In this document: positions 1-4,556 of the stretch, piece by piece
Position numbering within the stretch: position 1 is the stretch's first letter
Layout of the letters: every line of letters starts with the position of its first letter
NCBI GenBank assembly: GCA_947505055.1
Contig: CANNLO010000323.1
Span: 1 to 5,654, forward strand
DNA length: 5,654 bases
Direction: 5' to 3'
Source of the DNA: Methylococcaceae bacterium
Lineage (GTDB): Bacteria > Pseudomonadota > Gammaproteobacteria > Methylococcales > Methylomonadaceae
Notes under the pieces: generated by a model
The model's database searches: none
What the model was told of the DNA's origin: nothing
What the model saw: only the letters and a program-made list of their open reading frames with translations
Translations under genes and position numbers: made by a program

Positions 1-4
1 GACT

Positions 5-27
5 GCCCTAGTTGATAGGGCTTTTTT
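5..27 (+). terminator. Rho-independent terminator of an upstream gene
   Basis: A 6-bp perfect stem, GCCCTA (5-10) pairing with TAGGGC (16-21), encloses the 5-nt loop GTTGA and runs straight into six T residues (22-27). The T tract lies on the + strand side only, so it ends transcription coming from left of the window. It separates that unseen gene from the small-gene cluster starting at 83. Confidence 0.85.
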
Positions 28-82
28 AATATGTCGTTACCGCTCGACTTGAAATAAGGCGGCACTGAAATCAGGAGAGCTA
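28..82 (+). promoter_or_regulatory. Leader of the small-gene cluster with a strong ribosome binding site
   Basis: This 55-bp stretch lies between the upstream terminator and the first gene. AGGAG at 73-77 sits 5 nt before the ATG at 83 and is a good Shine-Dalgarno site. Following a terminator, a promoter is expected here. The TTGAAA at 49-54 resembles a -35 box but has no acceptable -10 at the right distance, so I do not call a sigma70 promoter. Transcription may rely on a phage-specific promoter or on read-through. Confidence 0.5.
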
Positions 83-493
83 ATGCTAATCACGACCAGA
101 GACTACGCCATTAAGCACGACCTAAGCTATTCATCACTTAATGCACGGGTAACAAGTGCCGGGTTAATTGTACAAGGCTATGAGGCAACAGGGGGGAGAA
201 CCGCACGCCTGTTTCTTGAAGCAGATATGGATAGAGTTTTTACTGACTTTTCACCAGATAAAGCGTCGCAAAAGGATGTTCCAAGGATCTATTTAAGCAA
301 AAGAACAATGCTAGAGATAAGCGATAGAACAATGTTAACCATTAGGTTAACGACACAAGGCTTTAGGAGAGACCATGACCTTACAAAATACAGCGGATAT
401 CGAGACAAAACGGAACTTGAAAGAGTCAAAAAAAGGCTTAAACAGTTCGGGAACGGACACTATGACTCTAAACGGGGAACACGCAGCCAATGA
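83..493 (+). CDS. Hypothetical phage protein, possible helix-turn-helix N-terminus
   Basis: This encodes 136 residues starting from an ATG with AGGAG 5 nt upstream. I do not recognise the family. Residues 4-28 (from TTRDYAIKHDLSYSS to SAGL) read like a short helix-turn-helix of the type that opens small phage regulators, with a possible wing around residues 30-47, but this is inference. The last third is strongly basic (ERVKKRLKQ at about 113-121), compatible with nucleic-acid binding. Residues from about 98 onward overlap the next gene in another frame for 119 nt, which is much more than the 1-14 nt overlaps elsewhere here. The other two frames hit stops at 336-338 and 343-345, so a small indel near residue 84 would have ended the protein there. 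The C-terminal part may therefore be a recent read-through extension. As the first gene after a terminator it could be a local regulator. Confidence 0.6.
   Translation: MLITTRDYAIKHDLSYSSLNARVTSAGLIVQGYEATGGRTARLFLEADMDRVFTDFSPDKASQKDVPRIYLSKRTMLEISDRTMLTIRLTTQGFRRDHDLTKYSGYRDKTELERVKKRLKQFGNGHYDSKRGTRSQ
334..351. repeat. Perfect inverted repeat (possible operator or mRNA hairpin)
   Basis: GTTAACC (334-340) and GGTTAAC (345-351) form perfect 7-bp arms around the 4-nt spacer ATTA. No T tract follows, so it is not a terminator. It lies inside the first gene, 14 nt before the AGGAGA ribosome binding site of the next gene. That position would suit an operator-like protein site or an mRNA hairpin affecting the second gene. 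It could also be chance in AT-rich coding DNA. Confidence 0.4.
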
Positions 494-569
494 CATCCAC
501 CCTATTACACAGTCACCAGAATGGCTTAAATACCATGATGGCGGCACAACACTGAGGATTAAAAAATGA
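375..569 (+). CDS. Hypothetical small protein overlapping the preceding gene
   Basis: This encodes 64 hydrophilic residues ending in TTLRIKK, of no family I recognise. AGGAGA at 365-370, about 5 nt before the ATG, is one of the better ribosome binding sites in the window and supports translation. Its stop overlaps the next start (ATGATG at 566-571), the usual arrangement in this cluster. The first 119 nt are also coding in the +1-related frame of the preceding gene. A run of seven A (428-434) lies in the overlap. An alternative is a shorter 35-residue product from the ATG at 462, or that residues 20 onward belong to a frame-shifted continuation of the upstream gene. The C-terminal part (PEWLKYHDGGTTLRI) has the more protein-like composition. 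No membrane segment or known motif is seen. Confidence 0.5.
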   Translation: MTLQNTADIETKRNLKESKKGLNSSGTDTMTLNGEHAANDIHPITQSPEWLKYHDGGTTLRIKK

Positions 570-766
570 TGACTTTACCAAAAAGACTAACCGGATGCTT
601 TGACCTACGCCGTTATTACGATCTACGCGCTCAGCAAATCGCCGTCGAAGCCAGAAAACAAACCGTTGAAGACCGTAAAGAATTTTGTGGTGCGTGCTTT
701 GTCGGCACGCTGGTTGTTGTGCTATTTAGCCTTGCTATCTCAGCTTTAGTTATACGGGTGTTGTGA
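566..766 (+). CDS. Small C-terminally anchored membrane protein
   Basis: This encodes 66 residues. The first 40 or so are charged and basic (KRLTGCFDLRRYYDLRAQQ, then a helical VEARKQTVEDRKEF segment). They are followed by CGAC at 41-44 and one hydrophobic stretch at about 45-64 (VGTLVVVLFSLAISALVI) that predicts a single transmembrane helix near the C-terminus. The positive-inside rule places the N-terminal part in the cytoplasm. GAGGA at 554-558 lies 7 nt before the first ATG. The second ATG at 569 would also work with 10 nt spacing, giving a product one residue shorter. The start overlaps the previous stop by 4 nt and the stop overlaps the next start by 1 nt, so translation is probably coupled. 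Function is unknown. Small membrane proteins are common in phage early regions, but nothing shows lysis or exclusion activity. Confidence 0.6.
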   Translation: MMTLPKRLTGCFDLRRYYDLRAQQIAVEARKQTVEDRKEFCGACFVGTLVVVLFSLAISALVIRVL

Positions 767-918
767 TGGTCACTGAATACGATCATGGCACGCCGTGGAA
801 TATGGATGACAACGGTGAGTGTGTTTGTCATGCCTGCAAAAAACAAAGAAAAGAAAGCCAGTGTGAAGCAGAAGATTACCCCTGCTTTGATGATTATTAC
901 TTTAGAGAAATACAATGA
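766..918 (+). CDS. Cys-rich 50-residue hypothetical protein
   Basis: The ATG at 766-768 shares one base with the preceding TGA, and the reading frame runs to TGA 916-918. The product is acidic, with cysteines at 19, 21, 24, 33 and 40 (CVCHAC then QC and PC). This could bind a metal ion or be structurally constrained, but the spacing matches no zinc finger I know. The upstream GGG (756-758) is a weak ribosome binding site, so translation probably depends on coupling to the membrane-protein gene. The 4-nt ATGA overlap with the next gene and the absence of a gap in the chain support it being real. Confidence 0.55.
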   Translation: MVTEYDHGTPWNMDDNGECVCHACKKQRKESQCEAEDYPCFDDYYFREIQ

Positions 919-1085
919 AAAAGAAATTGCTTAAACGCCTGCGATATACCGAAGGACAGCGTGATTGCGCTCAAGGCTTATCCGCTAAACAATCCAGTAA
1001 AGCCTATTTACTCGGCTATTGTGAACAATACGCAAAAGAACAAGCAGGCGACGCTTTAAGCCATCACCAACAACCAATATTTTAA
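915..1085 (+). CDS. Small basic protein, possibly RMF-like
   Basis: This encodes 56 residues. AGAGA at 904-908 lies 6 nt before the ATG, which overlaps the previous stop by 4 nt. The N-terminus is very basic (MKKKLLKRLR). The middle has the order G-x3-C-x2-G (residues 14-21) followed by YLLGYCEQYAKEQA (31-44). Small phage proteins with a G..DC..G....YL.GY..QY..EQ pattern, and the ribosome modulation factor family with its GYQAG ... WLGGW core, have a similar layout. I infer only a distant resemblance, from memory of the pattern and not from an alignment. If it holds, the protein might act on ribosomes. Otherwise it is an unknown phage protein. It is the last of the small genes before the recombination pair, 46 bp upstream of it. 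Confidence 0.6.
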   Translation: MKKKLLKRLRYTEGQRDCAQGLSAKQSSKAYLLGYCEQYAKEQAGDALSHHQQPIF

Positions 1086-1090
1086 ACAAG

Positions 1091-1104
1091 AACCTCAAAC
1101 CTCA
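1091..1104. repeat. Two tandem AACCTCA copies in the leader of the Sak4-like gene
   Basis: AACCTCA at 1091-1097 is followed directly by AACCTCA at 1098-1104. It lies in the only non-coding gap (1086-1131) between the small genes and the Sak4-like gene. Two 7-bp copies are too few to argue for an iteron or operator, and they may be chance. No terminator or sigma70-like promoter is seen in this 46-bp gap. Confidence 0.3.
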
Positions 1105-1131
1105 ACACAACTAGCTTAAACGAGAAATACC

Positions 1132-2049
1132 ATGTCATTAACATTTACCAAAGCAGAAAGGAAGAAAGCCAAGCTACGGCTGGCACTTACCGGCCCAAGC
1201 GGGAGCGGGAAAACCTACGGCGCATTACTGATTGCCAAAGGTATCGGCGGAAAGATTGCCCTTATTGATACCGAAAAAGGCAGTGCATCATTATATGCAC
1301 ATTTGCTGGACTTTGACGTCTTGGAATTAAGCGCACCCTATACGCCAGAACGGTTTATTGAGGCGATTAATGCCGCTGAACAAGCCGGTTATCACACGCT
1401 AATCATCGACAGCATTACCCATGAGTGGAACGGATCAGGCGGTTGTTTAGAGCTTAATGATCAGATTGCCCAAAGCAAATATCGCGGTAATACATGGAGC
1501 GCATGGAATGAAACCACATCAAGACATCGTGCTTTTTTAGACGGCATGATGCAAAGCAATATGCACATTATCGCCACCATCCGCAGTAAAACCGAAACCG
1601 CACAGCAAGAAAGCATCACCGGTAAAAAAGCAGTCGTTAAGCTGGGTATGAAAGTAGAGCAGCGAGATAGCGTTGAATATGAATTCACTACCGTGCTAGA
1701 CATTATTCACGATGGCCATTATGCGGTAGCCAGTAAAGACAGGACGGGATTATTTACTGACCACGATCCAGCGCCAATCACGGTTGAAACCGGAAAAATA
1801 GTGCTGGCCTGGTTAGAAAGCGGCATTGAAGTTCAGCACATCAAGGTTGATGAAGAAACATTGATGGATGAATTAATAGATGATTATGACCTTTGGAGCA
1901 ACGCATTAAAGCAATGCTCAACAATGAGCAAGTTACAGCTAATCTGGTCGAATATTCCTAAAGAATTACGCCCGGAACTGGAAGAAAACAAAAACGCACA
2001 AAAACAACTTTTAACCAAAACACAAAAAGAGGAATTAACTCATGGCTAG
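1132..2049 (+). CDS. Sak4-like RecA-fold ATPase (AAA_24 family), phage recombinase
   Basis: This encodes 305 residues of a phage P-loop ATPase related to the Sak4 group of single-strand annealing/RecA-like recombinases. Visible motifs are Walker A GPSGSGKT at 21-28, DTEKGS at 46-51, and Walker B LIID at 90-93 followed by SITHEW. Further family-typical blocks are WSAWNETTSRHRAF (122-135), HIIATIRSKTE (145-155) and VASKDRTGLF (199-208), whose Lys/Arg pair may act like the trans-acting basic residues of RecA-type enzymes. The ATPase core ends near residue 230. A charged tail of about 75 residues (231-305) with a W-x-L-x-K-containing helical segment follows and probably forms a separate module. 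Known Sak4 proteins are reported to anneal single strands with help from a partner SSB. Here an SSB-like gene overlaps by 8 nt, fitting that pairing. The upstream GAGA (1122-1125) is a weak ribosome binding site. A plain AAA_24 ATPase of other function is the alternative. Confidence 0.85.
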   Translation: MSLTFTKAERKKAKLRLALTGPSGSGKTYGALLIAKGIGGKIALIDTEKGSASLYAHLLDFDVLELSAPYTPERFIEAINAAEQAGYHTLIIDSITHEWNGSGGCLELNDQIAQSKYRGNTWSAWNETTSRHRAFLDGMMQSNMHIIATIRSKTETAQQESITGKKAVVKLGMKVEQRDSVEYEFTTVLDIIHDGHYAVASKDRTGLFTDHDPAPITVETGKIVLAWLESGIEVQHIKVDEETLMDELIDDYDLWSNALKQCSTMSKLQLIWSNIPKELRPELEENKNAQKQLLTKTQKEELTHG

Positions 2050-2530
2050 TCTATCCGCATTGTTCGGCAATAAATCATTCAACCCTGCGACCGTTGAGGC
2101 AATGGATTTCTCACCCATACCCAAGGGCGATTATCCGATTACCATCACTGAGAGCGAGATTAAACCCACCATCAACGGTAAGGGGACGTTATTAACTTTA
2201 AAGCTGGTGATTACTGGCGGCAAGCATAACGGCAGAATCTTGTTTGATAATCTCTGTGTACAGCACAGCAACGAGATTGCTCAACGCATTGCCCAAACAC
2301 GCTTAAAACAGATTTGTGACGCGGTGGTTATTAAGTCATTAACCGATTCAAGCCAATTTCATAATAAGGCGTTAAGAGCCTCTATTGATCTTGAAATTGA
2401 TGACTATCAAACTAATAAGCGCGATGACGGTGAAAAGGTTTATAGAAATACTATAAAAGGGTATGGGTCAGCAACTCCACAGGCCGAGACAGTCGCCCCT
2501 GATGACTACGAAGATGATATACCTTTTTAA
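2042..2530 (+). CDS. DUF669-family phage protein, SSB-like with acidic C-terminal tip
   Basis: This encodes 162 residues. The core matches the DUF669 phage family: FSPIPKGDYPITITESEIKP (23-42), NGKGTLLTLKLVITGGKHNGR (45-65) with the following LFDNL, then EIAQRIAQTRLKQICDAV (78-95) and LRASIDLEID (111-120). The beta-rich pattern suits an OB-like ssDNA-binding fold. The last residues DDYEDDIPF (154-162) copy the acidic tip of bacterial SSB, which docks partner proteins, preceded by a short flexible linker (about 143-153). I infer that it is a phage ssDNA-binding protein that recruits recombination or replication partners. AGAGGA at 2028-2033 lies 8 nt before the ATG. The start lies inside the 3' end of the Sak4-like gene, so the two are co-translated. 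A terminator hairpin follows 22 nt after the stop. Confidence 0.85.
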   Translation: MASLSALFGNKSFNPATVEAMDFSPIPKGDYPITITESEIKPTINGKGTLLTLKLVITGGKHNGRILFDNLCVQHSNEIAQRIAQTRLKQICDAVVIKSLTDSSQFHNKALRASIDLEIDDYQTNKRDDGEKVYRNTIKGYGSATPQAETVAPDDYEDDIPF

Positions 2531-2552
2531 TCACGCATTGTAATGACATCCA

Positions 2553-2574
2553 AGCCAGCTAACGCTGGCTTTTT
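2553..2574 (+). terminator. Intrinsic terminator between SSB-like and helicase genes
   Basis: AGCCAGC (2553-2559) and GCTGGCT (2564-2570) form a perfect 7-bp stem with the 4-nt loop TAAC, followed by T residues through 2574. It lies 22 nt after the SSB-like stop and 19 nt before the helicase ATG. There is no room for a promoter between it and the helicase, so the helicase must be served by read-through, antitermination or a promoter upstream of the hairpin. It probably makes the helicase and later genes less abundant than the recombination pair. Confidence 0.85.
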
Positions 2575-2578
2575 ATGT

Positions 2579-2584
2579 AAGAGG
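2579..2584 (+). promoter_or_regulatory. Ribosome binding site that sets the helicase start
   Basis: AAGAGG ends at 2584, 9 nt before the ATG at 2594. No comparable site precedes the in-frame ATG at 2543. This site and the terminator hairpin lying between the two ATGs decide for the downstream start. Confidence 0.75.
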
Positions 2585-2593
2585 TTTTTATTT

Positions 2594-4249
2594 ATGACAT
2601 TGCAACTGCGTGATTACCAACAAACTGCCATAACAGACTTGTGGCAGTTTTATCGGGATAGAAAAAACGACGGACAGACCCATAATGCGTTAGTGGTTGC
2701 TCCAACAGGATCAGGTAAGTCGATATTGGTAGCCGCTATCGTTAAAGACATGATAGAGAAGTTTGGCGGAATGCGGGTCTTGATACTGACGCACCAGCGA
2801 GAGCTTATCCAGCAAAACTATGAAAAATTAGTGAAGCTTTACCCGCAATGTTCGCCAGGCATTTATTCAGCGTCATTAGGGCGTAAACAGACGAATAACA
2901 AAGTCATCTTTGCAGGCATACAGTCAGTACACAATAAAGCGCACCAATTGGGCGAGTTTACTTTAATCCTGATAGATGAGTGCCATTTAATACCCAAGAC
3001 TGGCAATGGACGCTATCGCCGCTTTATTGATGATATGAATGCCATTTGTGGCAAAGTTCCGGTTATCGGCTTAACGGCGACACCTTACCGATTAGATAGT
3101 GGCTATTTGCATAAAGGCGATGGGGCATTATTTACGGATATAGCGGTTGATATACCCATCAATACTTTACTTGATAATGGCCATTTATCACCATTAACCA
3201 CTAAGAAAGTCGCCTTTACTATTGACACCAGCTCGGTTAAAAAAAGAGGTGGCGAGTTTGTCACAGAAGACCTTGAGGCCTTGGTGGACGATCTCACTGA
3301 GGCTGCGCTATCTGATGCCATTACCCGACTAGGTGGCCGTAAAACAGGTATTGTGTTTTGTGTCACTGTTGCCCATGCCGGTCATGTGAGTGATTACCTC
3401 AACGCCCACGGTATTAGTTGCGCGGTGGTTAGTGGTGAAACACCCAAAGGCGAGCGAGACGGATTATTAAGACAGCTAAAAAACGGAGAAATACGGTGTC
3501 TAGCAAATGTTAATTGTCTGACCACCGGCGTAGATGTGCCGAATATTGATTTTTTAATCATGTTGAGGCCAACGGAATCACCCGGCCTGTATTGTCAAAT
3601 GTCAGGCCGTGGGATGCGCTTATCTGACGGGAAATATGATTGTGTTGTGTTGGATTATGCAGGCAATATTCAACGTCATGGTCCGGTAGATGCCATTAAT
3701 ATCCGTGATAAAAAGCGCAAAGACGAAGACGGTGAGTCACCAGTCAAGACCTGTCCAGAGTGTGAAAGCATTGTCCATGCAGCCTTGAGAATCTGTCCGT
3801 GCGGCTATGAGTTTCCACCACCGGCATTAAAGATAGAAAACCGCGCCAGCAATGCCGCTATTTTATCGCGTGATTATGAACCTGAATGGCGCAGTGTCTC
3901 ACGGGTTACTTATTCAAAACATGCTGGAAAAGACGGCAAACCCGACACTATGCGTGTGGATTATTGGGATGATGAGGGCTTATTTCCGATCCGCATAGCG
4001 AGTGAGTTTGTTTGTGTATTTCATCCGGTTGGATGGGCTAGAGAGACGGCTAGGAAGTGGTGCAGGGAAAGATACCTATCTATCGAGGAAGCGATTCATT
4101 ATTACCTTGTGGAAATTAATTATTATGATCCTAGGGCTCATTCCTTATTAGGATATTCACCATCATCAATCTTACTAGACACCAGAGGCCAATACGCCAA
4201 GATCATAAATTATCAATTTGATAGAGACTTAATCAGTGAACCTGCGTGA
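2594..4249 (+). CDS. Phage SF2 DEAD/DEAH-type helicase with zinc-ribbon-like insert
   Basis: This encodes 551 residues, an ATP-dependent nucleic-acid helicase. Motifs in order are LRDYQ at 5-9, motif I APTGSGKS 36-43, Ia LTHQREL 65-71, II DECH 128-131, III TATP 161-164, a domain-2 strand GIVFC 252-256, V TTGVDVPNID 310-319 and VI QMSGRGMR 335-342. All are intact, so it should be active. A CPEC (387-390) ... CPCG (401-404) knuckle looks like a zinc ribbon. The C-terminal region (about 430-495: VTYSKHAGKDGKPDTMRVDY, then WARETARKWCRERY) resembles the tail domain of phage-encoded helicases next to recombination genes, and may bind DNA. I start it at 2594, not at the in-frame ATG 2543: the 17 extra residues would be encoded by the terminator hairpin. 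It overlaps the next gene by 14 nt. Similar phage helicases are thought to act in replication or recombination. The exact substrate is unknown. Confidence 0.93.
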   Translation: MTLQLRDYQQTAITDLWQFYRDRKNDGQTHNALVVAPTGSGKSILVAAIVKDMIEKFGGMRVLILTHQRELIQQNYEKLVKLYPQCSPGIYSASLGRKQTNNKVIFAGIQSVHNKAHQLGEFTLILIDECHLIPKTGNGRYRRFIDDMNAICGKVPVIGLTATPYRLDSGYLHKGDGALFTDIAVDIPINTLLDNGHLSPLTTKKVAFTIDTSSVKKRGGEFVTEDLEALVDDLTEAALSDAITRLGGRKTGIVFCVTVAHAGHVSDYLNAHGISCAVVSGETPKGERDGLLRQLKNGEIRCLANVNCLTTGVDVPNIDFLIMLRPTESPGLYCQMSGRGMRLSDGKYDCVVLDYAGNIQRHGPVDAINIRDKKRKDEDGESPVKTCPECESIVHAALRICPCGYEFPPPALKIENRASNAAILSRDYEPEWRSVSRVTYSKHAGKDGKPDTMRVDYWDDEGLFPIRIASEFVCVFHPVGWARETARKWCRERYLSIEEAIHYYLVEINYYDPRAHSLLGYSPSSILLDTRGQYAKIINYQFDRDLISEPA

Positions 4250-4556
4250 CTTTATCAACCAGTTTAAAGCGGTATGCAAACGTCACGATTATGACCATAA
4301 CCCAGTTTGGGCAGATATACCTATTGATGAACTGCAATGGCTAATCGATGAGGAACATGGCGAGTGGGAAGCCTTGAATCATTACCTTGCATCAGGTTTT
4401 AAACTTGAGCATAACAACCCTAACCCATGCCCCATAGTCCATTGCAAAACCTGTTGCCATTTAGACGCAAGTACAGACTTCTGCGCTAAATACCAGAAAC
4501 CAATACCAGAAACATTTAACCAGGCACAAGCCTGCAACCAGTGGAATGAATCATGA
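4236..4556 (+). CDS. Cys-rich hypothetical protein, putative zinc-binding C-terminus
   Basis: This encodes 106 residues from a GTG start inside the helicase gene (14-nt overlap). GAGA (4224-4227) about 8 nt upstream may serve as ribosome binding site, and no better start lies downstream. Residues 1-55 are helical and acidic (ADIPIDELQWLIDEEHGEWEAL). Residues 65-103 carry cysteines at 65, 70, 73, 74, 83 and 100 in the order C-x4-C-x2-CC-x8-C-x16-C, ending C-x-x-W. The CxxC ... C ... C spacing with intervening aromatic residues and PIPETF suggests a small treble-clef or ribbon-like metal site, which I infer without a family match. Overlap with both helicase and Gp157 genes implies joint translation, so it may be a partner of the helicase. 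Function unknown. Confidence 0.7.
   Translation: MNLRDFINQFKAVCKRHDYDHNPVWADIPIDELQWLIDEEHGEWEALNHYLASGFKLEHNNPNPCPIVHCKTCCHLDASTDFCAKYQKPIPETFNQAQACNQWNES

Noticed and set aside
49..54. TTGAAA as a -35 box before the first gene
   Set aside because: No acceptable -10 hexamer lies 16-18 bp downstream; the position falls on the ribosome binding site.
347..547. 66-codon frame on the minus strand
   Set aside because: It lies entirely opposite the + strand genes, has no family signature, and every recognisable gene in the window is on the + strand.
631..915. 94-codon minus-strand frame with a hydrophobic N-terminus
   Set aside because: It is antisense to the coupled membrane-protein and Cys-rich genes. 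The start/stop overlaps on the + strand are more convincing, and no minus-strand promoter or ribosome binding site is evident.
2539..2544. TGTAAT as a -10 box for a helicase promoter
   Set aside because: The expected -35 position reads GATATA, a poor match, and transcripts starting here would run straight into the terminator.
2543..2593. N-terminal extension of the helicase from ATG 2543
   Set aside because: It is encoded by the terminator hairpin and lacks a ribosome binding site; the ATG at 2594 has both good spacing and a normal helicase N-terminus.
3176..3185. Palindrome AATGGCCATT
   Set aside because: A single 10-bp palindrome inside conserved helicase coding sequence, best explained by chance.
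3103..3366. 87-codon minus-strand frame inside the helicase
   Set aside because: The opposite strand encodes conserved helicase sequence; this is an antisense shadow.
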